DNA of 64,000 bases from Streptomyces sp. XD-27 (GTDB taxonomy: Bacteria; Actinomycetota; Actinomycetes; Streptomycetales; Streptomycetaceae). Below the pieces are notes generated by a model, which saw nothing but the letters and a program-made list of their open reading frames with translations, did not search any database and was not told where the DNA came from. Location: NCBI RefSeq assembly GCF_030553055.1, contig NZ_CP130713.1, positions 5,518,001 through 5,582,000 on the forward strand. The letters run 5' to 3'. A program made the position numbers and the translations under genes. Within the stretch, counting starts at the first letter, position 1. Each line of letters opens with the position of its first letter. Below, piece after piece: positions 28,528 to 37,360 of this stretch.

Positions 28528-28749
28528 TCACGCCTTGTCGGCCGCCATGGCGTCGCGCAGGCTCTTCGGCCGCAGGTCGGTCCAGTTCTGCTCGACGTAG
28601 TCCAGGCACTGCTGGCGGCCGTCCTCACCGAACACGACCCGCCAGCCGTCGGGAACCTCGACGAACGACGGCCACAAAGAGTGCTGTTCCTCCTCGTTCA
28701 CCAGCACATAGAACCGGCCATCGGCGTCGTCGAACGGGTTGCTGCTCAT
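28528..28749 (-). CDS. mbtH: MbtH-like NRPS accessory protein
   Basis: A 73-residue protein with the full MbtH signature: [54 protein letters not shown]. MbtH proteins bind and activate adenylation domains of non-ribosomal peptide synthetases. No NRPS lies in the window, so its partner must be elsewhere. I chose ATG 28749 because GGAG sits 5 bases before it; an in-frame GTG two codons upstream is possible. It is divergent from argJ, with an island palindrome between. Confidence 0.92.
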   Translation of the reverse strand: MSSNPFDDADGRFYVLVNEEEQHSLWPSFVEVPDGWRVVFGEDGRQQCLDYVEQNWTDLRPKSLRDAMAADKA

Positions 28750-28811
28750 CGTCACTCCAATTCAATCCGGCTGGGTTGAAACCGTGTTCTCAAACATTGC
28801 CAGATACCGCG

Positions 28812-28831
28812 CCGTCCTGTGGACAGGACGG
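28812..28831. promoter_or_regulatory. Island palindrome, copy 3
   Basis: CCGTCCTGT-GG-ACAGGACGG has perfect 9-bp arms. It sits between the divergent mbtH (63 bases) and argJ (112 bases) starts. Confidence 0.7.
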
Positions 28832-28943
28832 TTCGGTCGGTGCTGAAATCCTTAATTGCCCGCGGTGTATTACGAGTTCCCGGGCAGTCGCGGCCGTCGG
28901 CCCTCCCGGTTAAACGGGGACCTTCCACTACAGGAGTTGCGCC

Positions 28944-30107
28944 ATGAGCGTCACGGCAGCACAAGGATTCTCGGCCGCGGGTATCGCGGCCGGAATCAAG
29001 TCCAATGGCAGCCCGGACCTGGCCCTGGTGGTCAACCATGGTCCGAGCCGGGCCGCGGCGGGCGTCCTCACCGCCAACCGGGTGAAGGCGGCGCCCGTGG
29101 TGTGGTGCGAACGGGTCCTCAAGGGCGGCGCGGTGAGCGCCGTCGTCCTCAACTCCGGCGGCGCCAACGCCTGTACGGGACCGGAGGGCTTCCAGGACAC
29201 GCGGGCCACCGCCGAGAAGGTGGCCGCGGTGGTCGACGGCCACAGCGCCGACGAGGTCGCCGTCGCGTCCACCGGGCTGATCGGCGTCCGACTGCCGATG
29301 GACAAGCTGCTCACCGGAGTCGGGAAGGCGGCGGCGGACCTGTCCGCCGGCGCGGACGCCGGCGAGAGGGCCGCGATCGCCATCAAGACCACCGACACCG
29401 TGCACAAGACCGCCGTCGTGCGGAGCCCGGCGGGCTGGACCGTCGGCGGCATGGCCAAGGGGGCGGGCATGCTCGCCCCCGGCCTGGCCACGATGCTGGT
29501 CGTCCTGACCACCGACGCGGATCTGGACAGCGAGCCCCTGGACGCGGCGCTGCGCGCGGCGACGCGTACGACGTTCGACCGGATCGACTCCGACGGCTGC
29601 ATGTCCACCAACGACACCGTGCTGCTGCTGGCCTCCGGCGCCTCGGAGGTCGTCCCGGACCAGGCGGAGTTCGCCGAGGCGGTACGGGCGGTGTGCGGCG
29701 ATCTCGCCCGGCAGCTCATCGGTGACGCCGAGGGCGCCTCCAAGGACATCCGCATCGAGGTCGTCAACGCGGCCACCGAGGACGACGCCGTCGAGGTCGG
29801 TCGCTCCATCGCCCGCAACAACCTGCTCAAGTGCGCCATCCACGGTGAGGACCCCAACTGGGGCCGGGTGCTCTCCGCGATCGGCACCACCTCCGCCGCC
29901 TTCGAGCCAAACCGGCTGAACGTCGCCATCAACGGCGTCCGGGTCTGCGTGAACGGGGCGATCGGCGAGAGCCGCGACGCGGTCGACATGCGCGGCAGGG
30001 AGGTCGTCATCACCGCCGACCTCGCGGCGGGCGGCGAGTCGGCCGTCTTCTGGGCCAACGACCTGACCGCCGAGTACGTCCACGAGAACAGCGCGTACTC
30101 CTCATGA
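28944..30107 (+). CDS. argJ: Glutamate N-acetyltransferase / ornithine acetyltransferase
   Basis: A 387-residue ArgJ. The autocleavage site is in [25 protein letters not shown], where the threonine of ATML becomes the N-terminal nucleophile of the beta chain. It moves acetyl from N-acetylornithine to glutamate, releasing L-ornithine. CAGGAG lies 7 bases before the ATG. It heads an operon with argB and argD joined by 4-base overlaps. argC and argR, which normally flank these genes in Streptomyces, are absent. This suggests a second, pathway-dedicated copy that feeds ornithine to pzbA; that is inference from context. Confidence 0.92.
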   Translation: MSVTAAQGFSAAGIAAGIKSNGSPDLALVVNHGPSRAAAGVLTANRVKAAPVVWCERVLKGGAVSAVVLNSGGANACTGPEGFQDTRATAEKVAAVVDGHSADEVAVASTGLIGVRLPMDKLLTGVGKAAADLSAGADAGERAAIAIKTTDTVHKTAVVRSPAGWTVGGMAKGAGMLAPGLATMLVVLTTDADLDSEPLDAALRAATRTTFDRIDSDGCMSTNDTVLLLASGASEVVPDQAEFAEAVRAVCGDLARQLIGDAEGASKDIRIEVVNAATEDDAVEVGRSIARNNLLKCAIHGEDPNWGRVLSAIGTTSAAFEPNRLNVAINGVRVCVNGAIGESRDAVDMRGREVVITADLAAGGESAVFWANDLTAEYVHENSAYSS

Positions 30108-31048
30108 GGACGAGCACGCGGGAGCACCCCGCCCTCTCCAAAGCGCGGGCCGTGAGCGAGGCGCTGCCCTGGCTCAGCCGCCATCAGGGCACCACCTGCG
30201 TCATCAAGCTCGGCGGCCACGCCATGGTCGACGAAGAACTGCTGCAGACCTTCGCCAACGACGTCGTCTTCCTCAGGCACGCCGGGCTCAAGCCGGTCGT
30301 GGTGCACGGCGGCGGCCCGCAGATCAGCGCCGAACTCGAACGGCAGGGCCTGGTCAGCGAGTTCAAGGCGGGCCTGCGGGTCACGTCCTCGCAGGCCATG
30401 GACGTCGTGCGGATGGTCCTCGCCGGACAGGTGCAGCGTGATCTGGTGGGTCGCATCAACCGACACGGCCCGCTCGCCGTCGGCATGACCGGTGAGGACG
30501 CGGGCACCATCACGGCGGTCAAGCACCGTCCCGTCGTCGACGGCGAGCCGGTCGACATCGGCCGGGTCGGCGAGATCACCGCGGTGCACACCAGCGCCAT
30601 CGAGGCACTCCTTGCGGACGGTCACATTCCGGTCATCTCCTCCATCGCCCGCAGCGCCGACGACCACTACGTCTACAACGTCAACGCCGACACCGCGGCC
30701 GCCGCGGTGGCCGTCGCGCTGCGGGCCCACGCGCTGGTCGTCCTCACCGACGTCGAGGGCCTGTACGCGGACTGGCCGCACAGCGACGAGGTGATCAGCA
30801 GGCTCAGCGCCAGCGAGCTGGAGAAGCTGCTGCCGGGACTGGCCGACGGCATGGTGCCCAAGATGGCCGGCTGCCTGCACGCGGTGCGCAACGGCGTCGG
30901 CAGCGCCCGCGTGATCGACGGCCGTGTCCAGCACTCGGTGCTGCTGGAGATGTTCACCAGGGAGGAGATCGGCACGCTCGTGATGCCGGACGACGCGGCC
31001 GACGACAGGTTCTCCTACTACGAACGACTCGAAAGGGGCATCGGATGA
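30104..31048 (+). CDS. argB: N-acetylglutamate kinase
   Basis: A 314-residue amino-acid kinase fold enzyme that phosphorylates N-acetylglutamate. It has the glycine-rich [11 protein letters not shown] near the N terminus, [16 protein letters not shown], the NINADTAA-type [13 protein letters not shown] segment and GGM/DGMVPKM near the C terminus. Its ATG overlaps the argJ stop (ATGA) and its own stop overlaps argD, so the three proteins are translationally coupled. In the main arginine pathway this enzyme is feedback-inhibited. Whether this copy is desensitised cannot be read from the sequence alone. Confidence 0.92.
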   Translation: MRTSTREHPALSKARAVSEALPWLSRHQGTTCVIKLGGHAMVDEELLQTFANDVVFLRHAGLKPVVVHGGGPQISAELERQGLVSEFKAGLRVTSSQAMDVVRMVLAGQVQRDLVGRINRHGPLAVGMTGEDAGTITAVKHRPVVDGEPVDIGRVGEITAVHTSAIEALLADGHIPVISSIARSADDHYVYNVNADTAAAAVAVALRAHALVVLTDVEGLYADWPHSDEVISRLSASELEKLLPGLADGMVPKMAGCLHAVRNGVGSARVIDGRVQHSVLLEMFTREEIGTLVMPDDAADDRFSYYERLERGIG

Positions 31049-32292
31049 GCGCGGCAGCACAATCCGCCGCGGCAGCGCAATCCGCCGCGGGGGCGAACGC
31101 GGAGCTCTCCCGGCGCTGGCAGTCGTCGCTGATGGACAACTACGGCACTCCCCGGGTGCCGCTGGTGCGCGGCGAGGGCGCCGTCTTCTGGGACGCGGAC
31201 GGCAAGGAGTACCTGGACTTCGTCGGCGGCATCGCCGTCAACTCCCTGGGTACCGCGCACCCCGCCGTCGTACGGGCGGTCAGCGAGCAGGTCGGCCGCC
31301 TCGGCCACGTCTCGAACCTGTTCATCGCCGAGCCGCCGGTCCTGCTCGCCGAGCGGCTCCTGGCCCTGTCGGGCCGGGCCGGACGCGTCTACCTCTCCAA
31401 CTCCGGTGCCGAGGCCAACGAGGCGGCCTTCAAGATCGGCAGGATGACCGGGCGGAGCCGCATGGTCGCGACGCAGGGCGCGTTCCACGGCCGCACCATG
31501 GGCTCCCTCGCACTCACCGGGCAGCCCGCCAAACGCACCCCCTTCGAGCCGCTGCCCGGCGACGTCACCCATGTGCCCTTCGGTGACGCCGCGGCCCTGG
31601 CCGCGGCCGTCACGACCGACACCGCGCTGGTGGTCATCGAGCCGATCCAGGGCGAGAACGGCGTCGTCGTACCGCCGCCCGGCTATCTGGCCGCCGCCCG
31701 GGAGATCACGCGCGCCACCGGAGCGCTGCTCGTCCTGGACGAGGTGCAGACCGGCATCGGCAGGACCGGCCACTGGTTCGAGCACCAGGCGCAGGGCGTC
31801 GAGCCGGACGTCCTCACGCTCGCCAAGGGCCTGGGCGGCGGGCTGCCGATCGGCGCGACCCTCGCCTTCGGCGAGGCCGCCGAGCTGCTGACGCCCGGCA
31901 CGCACGGCACCACTTTCGGCGGCAACCCGGTCGCCTGCGCCGCGGCCCTCGCCGTACTCGACACCATCGCCGCCGACGGGCTCCTGGACCACGTCACCCG
32001 GCAGGGCGAGCGGCTGCGGCAGGGCATCGCGGCGCTTGACCACCCGCTGGTCGAGCTGGTCCGCGGAGCGGGCCTGCTGCTGGGCGTCGTCCTCACCGAG
32101 CCGCTCGCCGCCGAGGTGCAGCAGGCGGCCCAGGACGCGGGTCTGCTGGTGAACGCCGTCGCGCCGGGGGTGATCCGGCTGGCTCCGCCGCTGATCATCG
32201 GCGACGACGAGGTGGCGACGTTCCTCGACAGGCTGCCCGGTGTGCTGGACAAGGTGTCCCGGGTCGGCGGCGGTTCCTCCGCGGCCCGCTGA
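31045..32292 (+). CDS. argD: N-acetylornithine aminotransferase
   Basis: A 415-residue class III PLP aminotransferase. It has [14 protein letters not shown] at the N terminus, [31 protein letters not shown], the PLP-aspartate region [15 protein letters not shown], and the lysine in [13 protein letters not shown]. It makes N-acetylornithine, the ArgJ substrate. The first 20 residues are an unusual Ala/Gln repeat (AAAQSA twice), and an 18-bp sequence at its 3' end is duplicated just downstream (32276-32293 and 32303-32320). Both suggest recent local slippage. It is the last gene of the operon. Confidence 0.92.
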   Translation: MSAAAQSAAAAQSAAGANAELSRRWQSSLMDNYGTPRVPLVRGEGAVFWDADGKEYLDFVGGIAVNSLGTAHPAVVRAVSEQVGRLGHVSNLFIAEPPVLLAERLLALSGRAGRVYLSNSGAEANEAAFKIGRMTGRSRMVATQGAFHGRTMGSLALTGQPAKRTPFEPLPGDVTHVPFGDAAALAAAVTTDTALVVIEPIQGENGVVVPPPGYLAAAREITRATGALLVLDEVQTGIGRTGHWFEHQAQGVEPDVLTLAKGLGGGLPIGATLAFGEAAELLTPGTHGTTFGGNPVACAAALAVLDTIAADGLLDHVTRQGERLRQGIAALDHPLVELVRGAGLLLGVVLTEPLAAEVQQAAQDAGLLVNAVAPGVIRLAPPLIIGDDEVATFLDRLPGVLDKVSRVGGGSSAAR

Positions 32293-32534
32293 GGAGGCGG
32301 TCCCTCCGCGGCCCGCTGAGCCGCCGCAATCCTCGGCGGGGCCCCAGCCCACGACGTAGGTCTCCCGTTCCCGCCCGGCCGCGGCACCCGCGGGTGACCG
32401 ACGCGTAGGCGGTGGTGCCGTCGTCGCTGAGCGGTGCCGCCCGGTCGGAGATCTCCTCGCGGCGGGCGCGCGCACGACGACGCGGGGTGGGGCGGCGGAG
32501 GCGGCGAAACCGGGGCGGGCGGGGCGCGGTTGGG
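32293..32534. other. Intergenic remnant between argD and the HicB-like chimera
   Basis: No intact gene. It contains the second copy of the 18-bp argD-end repeat. On the minus strand a short stretch translates to RAAPLSDDGTTAYASVT, which recalls MMPL-type membrane proteins and may be a gene fragment; this is weak. Confidence 0.3.
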
Positions 32535-33182
32535 CTACCGGCCGCTGCCCCAGCCGCCGGGCTGCGGGACCCCGGTGAGGGCGACGAAGACGTCATCGAG
32601 ATCAGGGGTGTGCACCGTGAGCGCCTCGGCCTCGATGGACGCGCTGTCCAGGGCCGCCAGGACAGCCCGCAGGGTGGAAATGCCGCCGTCGCTGGGGATG
32701 CGCAGCGCCAGCGCGTCGTCGTCCCGGACGGCGGGAACGAAGAGCGCGGCGGCCGATTCGAGACTGCTCGCGTCGGCGAACCGGAGACGGATGTGGCCGC
32801 CGGGGGCGCAGCACTCCGCCTCGTGCCCCACGGATTCCCAGCGGGCCTCGGCGGCGGGGCCCAGGGCCGGAGCCGGGTCCGAGCCCGGGGCCAGGTCCGT
32901 AACCGGTCCTGGACCCGCGTCCGAGACCGGGGCCGGGGCTGGAGGCGGCGTTACCACGAACTCGGGCTCGATGCCGCGTAGTTGTACGACGACCGAGCCC
33001 GGCGCCAGGTTCTGGTTGACCTGGTCCATGGCGGCGGACAGCGCGTTCAGCAGGGTGAGCCGAGCGGCCGATTCGAGGGGGGCGGTGAGTCGGTCGGCCA
33101 ACGCGCGGGCTTCGTCACCGCCGGCGTCTGCGGCGACTGCGAGCTCATACCGGAGGCTGTCGACGTACGGCGTGAGGTCCAT
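32535..33182 (-). CDS. HicB-like N-terminus fused to ABC-ATPase (DrrA-type) C-terminus
   Basis: A 215-residue protein. Residues 1-75 are homologous to the N-terminus of the gene at 22216 (YVDSLRYELAVAADAGGDEAR, LAPGSVVVQLRGIEP). After a Pro/Gly/Ala linker, residues about 125-205 match the C-terminal extension of DrrA-type ABC ATPases: IRLRFADASSLESAAAL, LALRIPSDGG, then HTPDLDDVFVALTG. No ATP-binding motifs exist. The likely history is deletion of an intervening DUF4097/ABC region that joined the two ends in frame. Whether the product is functional is unknown, but the frame is intact and the operator is conserved. Confidence 0.6.
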   Translation of the reverse strand: MDLTPYVDSLRYELAVAADAGGDEARALADRLTAPLESAARLTLLNALSAAMDQVNQNLAPGSVVVQLRGIEPEFVVTPPPAPAPVSDAGPGPVTDLAPGSDPAPALGPAAEARWESVGHEAECCAPGGHIRLRFADASSLESAAALFVPAVRDDDALALRIPSDGGISTLRAVLAALDSASIEAEALTVHTPDLDDVFVALTGVPQPGGWGSGR

Positions 33183-33211
33183 GACGCCATTGTGGCACAG
33201 TTATGGCGCCA
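33182..33211. promoter_or_regulatory. Paired TGRCGCCA operator of the right-edge HicB-like gene
   Basis: TGACGCCA (33182-33189) and TGGCGCCA (33204-33211) are spaced 22 bp, like the pair at 22187, and again one box overlaps the start codon. Read from the gene strand, the two regions align as TGGCGCCATA-N12-TGGCGYCATGGA. Confidence 0.55.
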
Positions 33212-33373
33212 TCGGCGAGCCATCCGGAACGAGCCGGTGAGTTGGCCGAAACACGCCTTCGCCCCGGCGGCCACCGGATCTGCCGTTGGGTCCAGCCGCC
33301 CCACCTGCTCCAGTCGGACCTCGCTCTGGTCAGATAGTCCTACTAGTCGTACCTAGGGGACTGGAGTGCCGAA

Positions 33374-34786
33374 GTGGCCGATGGGCGAGACTTGATCGGG
33401 CGGATAGGGAAGCTGCACCCCGCCCACCGGCGCACGGGTCAGCCTCTGCACCGCCCGTTGCTGCTCCTGTGGGCCATAGCCCAAGCGATACATGGGCGTC
33501 CGCGCGAGCAGCCTTGGTCAGTGGTCAAGGAGGCGGTGGGGCCCCTGCTCGTCGCGTTCACCGACTCCGCCAACGGGCAGCAGGATGTGCTGTATCCCTT
33601 CTGGGCTCTGCAGCGGGACAAGCTGTGGGAAGTGGCACAGTCTGACGGCCTTCCCCTGACGAGCCAGGGGCGACGCCCCAAATTGTCTGCGCTAGACCAG
33701 GCGAACCCGCTTGCCGGGCTGCCGAAGCAGGACTACGACCGTCTGGCCGAAGACCTAGAACTGGCGGCATGGGCGGTGAGCACCCTGCTCGTGCGATTCT
33801 TCACGCCCACGCCCGCACCCCTGCTCCAAGCTTTGGGCCTACAGGAGTTGATGGCTGGACAGATTTCCACCCGCTTGCGCCCCTTGCCCGGTGAGCCATA
33901 CCCACATCGCAACGCCATCGCCGACGTTTATGGTGGCAATCGCGTCCTGGGGATCACTCCGCTTGCAGATGGCATCCTCACCGTCTACTCGGATGACAAG
34001 GGCCCTTACGCCGACCGGCGCATCCCGGAGACGAATTGGATTGCCTACACGGGCGACGGCCTGTCCGGCGATCAGAACCTGACCGGTGGCAATCGCGCCA
34101 TGGCGGAGCACCAGAAGCAGCAGAAGGCCCTGCGCTACTGGCACAAGCCCTATAAAGGCCATTGGACGTTCGAAACCTGGGCCGTCATCGTCCAACGACG
34201 GCGACGCTGGGGACGCGGACAAGACGGCCAGCAACGTCGAGAGTTCGTTTGGATCCTCGCCCCTGTCCCCTCGCCGATGCAGGACACCTGGCCCCCGGAG
34301 GTCGTAGAAGCTCTCCGTCAGGATGACGGGCAGCTCCACGACGACTCTCTCGACGTCATCCCCATCGAGGTGGACTCAGCCTCGGAGTCGGAGCAGATCA
34401 GCGCCCGGGAGAAGCACAAGCAACTGGCGGCGGCTGCTCACCGAACAGCAGCCGGCCGAACCTGCCGATCCAGGCTCGCTCAAGTGGAGCGATACCTGCG
34501 CTCACCTGCTGCCCGCGAAGCAGTGATCATCCGCAGCGAAGGTCGCTGCGAAAACCCCGCCTGCATGGGGCACCCACTCGAGCGCACCGATGCTGACGAA
34601 TCAATCCTGGAGGTTGACCATGTCAACGGCCTGGCACGTACTGGGCAGGACACCCCAGAAGTCATGATCGCGCTCTGCCCGAATTGCCACGCACTCAAGA
34701 CGCGCGGTAGGAACCGGCGCACGTTGCAGAAGGAGCTGCTGGTAGTCGCTCGTCTTCGTCACCGAGCTTTCGCGATCGACGACTGA
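33374..34786 (+). CDS. ScoMcrA-like type IV restriction endonuclease (SBD, SRA-like, HNH)
   Basis: A 470-residue protein with three parts. Residues 1-150 resemble the sulfur-binding domain of phosphorothioate-dependent enzymes (RTGQPLHRPLLLLWAIAQA, YPFWALQRDKLWEV). Residues about 175-310 form an SRA-like base-flipping domain (YGGNRVLGI, YTGDGLSGDQNLTGGNRAMAEH). The C terminus is an HNH nuclease with zinc cysteines (CENPACMGHP, EVDHVNGLA, CPNCHALKTRG). This is the architecture of ScoMcrA, which cuts phosphorothioated or methylated foreign DNA. GTG start with GGAG 7 bases upstream. It lies just outside the integrated element. Substrate preference is not decidable. Confidence 0.8.
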   Translation: MADGRDLIGRIGKLHPAHRRTGQPLHRPLLLLWAIAQAIHGRPREQPWSVVKEAVGPLLVAFTDSANGQQDVLYPFWALQRDKLWEVAQSDGLPLTSQGRRPKLSALDQANPLAGLPKQDYDRLAEDLELAAWAVSTLLVRFFTPTPAPLLQALGLQELMAGQISTRLRPLPGEPYPHRNAIADVYGGNRVLGITPLADGILTVYSDDKGPYADRRIPETNWIAYTGDGLSGDQNLTGGNRAMAEHQKQQKALRYWHKPYKGHWTFETWAVIVQRRRRWGRGQDGQQRREFVWILAPVPSPMQDTWPPEVVEALRQDDGQLHDDSLDVIPIEVDSASESEQISAREKHKQLAAAAHRTAAGRTCRSRLAQVERYLRSPAAREAVIIRSEGRCENPACMGHPLERTDADESILEVDHVNGLARTGQDTPEVMIALCPNCHALKTRGRNRRTLQKELLVVARLRHRAFAIDD

Positions 34787-34802
34787 AGCGCATCATGCGC
34801 AA

Positions 34803-34821
34803 TGGCGCCGCCTTGGCGCCA
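34803..34821. terminator. Hairpin after the restriction gene
   Basis: TGGCGCC-GCCTT-GGCGCCA forms a 7-bp stem 17 bases after the stop codon. It resembles the TGGCGCCA operator boxes, but the position favours a terminator. Confidence 0.45.
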
Positions 34822-34876
34822 TGAGGGAGTCTTACGTCCCCTGATCTGCTGACGTCGGTAGGGGGCGCCGCACGTG

Positions 34877-34993
34877 GCTGCACATACGCGAAGACCCCGC
34901 ACTCAGCGACTTGGCTGGTGGCGGGGTCTTTTGGCACCTCATACAAGGTGCCCCCGGCAGGATTCGAACCTGCGCACACGGCTCCGGAGGCCG
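34877..34993. repeat. Left attachment repeat of the integrated element
   Basis: This 117-bp stretch is repeated at 47361-47477 with three mismatches. It includes a hairpin with GACCCCGC/GCGGGGTC arms and the 3' 45 nucleotides of tRNA-Arg. It ends exactly in the anticodon stem, where the two copies diverge. Confidence 0.9.
34949..34993 (-). tRNA. tRNA-Arg(CCG) 3' fragment left by integration
   Basis: The fragment covers the anticodon loop to the 3' end of the tRNA (including GGTTCGAATCC). The 5' half is replaced by unrelated sequence. The complete gene is at the other end of the element. Confidence 0.85.
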
Positions 34994-35159
34994 CTTGCGC
35001 TTCATGCGTTTCACCAGCTCAGCGCCTCAGAGGTGGCTGCCCGCCCCATGCCAGTCCACGGCTAGTCCGCGGCCTGGAGGATTGGCTGTGTGGCTCCATC
35101 CCCCCGGCGCCCTACAGGAGACTGGTGTGACTGTCAGCGGGGTGACCTAGGGTCAGGCC

Positions 35160-36281
35160 ATGGCTACTAACGTTGAGGGGATGAACCCCGGCGATGTCCG
35201 CACGCGCACCGAGATCCGTGCAGTGTTCGGGGGGAGCCCCCAGGGAGGGATCTGTCCCTCTGAAGACATGCACAGCGTGAACCTCTACTCGGACCCGGAC
35301 GTGGGCGAGCAGGCCGGATACTACGACGGCTGGCTGGCTGAAGAAGACGAGCTGGGCCCCGTCTTTGAGTACACCGGCGCCGGTAAGTCGGGTGACCAGA
35401 CCTTCGACGGCGTCGCCGGCTCAGGGAACAGGGCGATTCTTCGGCACGCGGAGCAAGGCCGCGTGCTTCGCGTGTTCACACGAGTGGGCAAGGTGCCTGG
35501 TAGCGATACGAAGACGCACCGATACCTTGGGACGTTCACCCTGGACGGGATGCAGCCGTATGTGTGGCGCAGGGTTCATGGCGAGGATGGCAACGAGCGC
35601 GATGTCATCGTCTTCCGCCTGCGTCCCGAGGGTACTGTTCAACGTGCGAGCCAGGATGTGATCCCTCCCGCTGAGCACACCACGGCGGAGCTCGTGCCGT
35701 TTCAGGTTGTCACCGCGGCGATGTTCCAGTCAGACCCGGCAACAAGCGGTGAGTTGCCGATCCCCAAGCAGTCCGGGCGTAAGAGGAGTTCCACGCGCAA
35801 GGCGGCCCCCAACGCGGAGACCAGCGGCACGTTTGTGGTCCCTGAGGCATTCAGTACCAAGCTGAGTCTCCGGGCTGCGGCTGCTGCCACCATCGCCGTC
35901 CGCCGCGAGGCGGAACTGACGCAGGCATATAAGGCGCACTTGGAGTCTGCCGGACATCAGACCGGCGCCTTCCAGATCAAGGTGCAGGGTCTCACCTCAA
36001 CCCTCCGCACGGACCTGTACGACGCCACGGACCACGTGCTCTACGAGGCGAAGGGCTCGAACTCCCGAGAGGATGTACGGATGGCTCTCGGGCAGATCCT
36101 GGACTACAGCCGCTATGTCAAGGCACCAGGGCAAGAAGGTGAGCCCAAGCGGGTCATCCTCTTGCCGGCCGCTCCCGCTCCCGATATATACACACTGCTC
36201 GATCGGTATGACGTTGGGGTCATCTACCGATCTGATGACGGCCGCTTCGTCGGAGAGGTCGTCCCTAAGATCGACCAGTAA
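35160..36281 (+). CDS. Modification-dependent restriction enzyme (SRA-like + PD-(D/E)xK)
   Basis: A 373-residue protein. The N-terminal 150 residues are an SRA-like domain (FGGSPQGGI, YYDGWLAEEDELGPVFEYTG, KSGDQTFDGVAGSGNRAILRHAEQGRVLRVF) homologous to the middle domain of the neighbouring ScoMcrA-like protein. A charged linker follows. The C-terminal third contains a PD-(D/E)xK-like core (LRTDLYDATDHVLYEAKGSN, with Asp, Glu and Lys at the expected spacing). It should recognise a modified base and cut nearby. It is the first gene inside the left end of the element and is more AT-rich than the chromosome. Confidence 0.7.
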   Translation: MATNVEGMNPGDVRTRTEIRAVFGGSPQGGICPSEDMHSVNLYSDPDVGEQAGYYDGWLAEEDELGPVFEYTGAGKSGDQTFDGVAGSGNRAILRHAEQGRVLRVFTRVGKVPGSDTKTHRYLGTFTLDGMQPYVWRRVHGEDGNERDVIVFRLRPEGTVQRASQDVIPPAEHTTAELVPFQVVTAAMFQSDPATSGELPIPKQSGRKRSSTRKAAPNAETSGTFVVPEAFSTKLSLRAAAAATIAVRREAELTQAYKAHLESAGHQTGAFQIKVQGLTSTLRTDLYDATDHVLYEAKGSNSREDVRMALGQILDYSRYVKAPGQEGEPKRVILLPAAPAPDIYTLLDRYDVGVIYRSDDGRFVGEVVPKIDQ

Positions 36282-36287
36282 GGGGAG

Positions 36288-36330
36288 CATTCTCTCTGTC
36301 GCCATTGCCGGAGTGGCGACAGAGGGAATG
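36288..36330. terminator. Bidirectional terminator between convergent cargo genes
   Basis: The 17-base arms (36288-36304 and 36314-36330; CATTCTCTCTGTCGCCA against its complement with one mismatch) form a strong hairpin between the restriction gene and the DUF6602 gene. Confidence 0.75.
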
Positions 36331-36348
36331 ATCTACAAAATGGTTACC

Positions 36349-37155
36349 TTAGATGGTCCATTGCCTTGCGAAGTGCCCCAAAGGTGTCGCGCCGGAATAC
36401 GGAATGAGGTCAAGCGGATTCATCCATGCATCAGAGAAATGGATGTTGAGATGCAGGGCCAGCGAGAGAAGGATGTCTTGCTCGGGCAGGGCATCGATCT
36501 GGATGAGTGATGCGCCTGCTACTGGGGATCTGAAGAGTGAGCCATTCCGCGGGTCGCCCCACTGCAGGTGTCCCTTCCCTGCAACCCACACGCTGTCTGG
36601 CCAATCGATCGGATTGCGAGTCCGGCACCAGTCCATGAGATGACTGCCGATGGTTTCCAGCTTGAGGCTGTCGAACGCAACGATCATGCCCGACGTCGGA
36701 AAATAATTGTGCGTCGCACCGTACGCTTTGGTGGAGCGTGGAATCGTTCCGGGGATCGGTCGGTATGAAGTCTTGGGGATCCTTCGCATCCGACTGATCT
36801 TGTTGCAGGCATCCGTGAGTTGAGTGCTGTCCAGCTTGGTCTTAACCTCTACCATGCCGTACACGCATTCGTTGGGGATGATCCTAAACCCGTTGAGGGT
36901 AGTGAACGGAGGCGTCCCGCGATCAATGAGGACAATGTCACATTGTGGCGATACATCTCCATTTGCGGCGATAATCTCCGCATTGTGTACCGCCTCTACG
37001 TGTGCTGGCAGATATCCGGACAGAAATTCCTGAATCAGTACCTCGCGTGACGTTCCAGCTTCGCCATTGTGGTTGAAGTTCTGCGACTGCTCAAAGTCGG
37101 CACGCATCCTCTTTGCCACTGAGCCGAGGATCTTGCCTAGTTTCTCTGTGGTCAT
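36349..37155 (-). CDS. DUF6602-domain protein, putative nuclease
   Basis: A 268-residue protein with the DUF6602 pattern: REVLIQEFLSGYLPAHVEAVHNAEII, CDIVLIDRGTPPF, NECVYGMVEVKTKLDSTQL. The CDIVLID ... VEVKTKL pair looks like a PD-(D/E)xK nuclease core (D, E and K). The function of the family is not established; members are often found in defence islands. Base composition is distinctly lower in GC than the host. It follows the HEPN gene on the same strand about 205 bases downstream, and the two probably form one unit. Confidence 0.6.
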   Translation of the reverse strand: MTTEKLGKILGSVAKRMRADFEQSQNFNHNGEAGTSREVLIQEFLSGYLPAHVEAVHNAEIIAANGDVSPQCDIVLIDRGTPPFTTLNGFRIIPNECVYGMVEVKTKLDSTQLTDACNKISRMRRIPKTSYRPIPGTIPRSTKAYGATHNYFPTSGMIVAFDSLKLETIGSHLMDWCRTRNPIDWPDSVWVAGKGHLQWGDPRNGSLFRSPVAGASLIQIDALPEQDILLSLALHLNIHFSDAWMNPLDLIPYSGATPLGHFARQWTI

Positions 37156-37360
37156 GGATGGATCTTAGTGACGACTGATGCCTGAGAGGCTGGGAGGCGG
37201 CTTCGCCCTGAGCTTGAGAATCACCGACACCTCTGAGTCCGGTCGCGGCCTAGCCCGTAGTTCACCGATGCATCGGGTACGGCGGATGAAAACCGCTTTG
37301 GGGGGAATACCACTGCTATCTCCTATTCGTTGATAGCGCCGGCTGCTAGTGCCTGCTTCA

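Noticed and set aside
27491..31060. Minus-strand ORFs opposite pzbA and argJ-argB
   Set aside because: Shadows of genes with clear domain evidence on the plus strand.
34803..34821. A third TGGCGCCA operator pair
   Set aside because: The two boxes are 11 bp apart and form a tight hairpin right after a stop codon, so a terminator is likelier than an operator.
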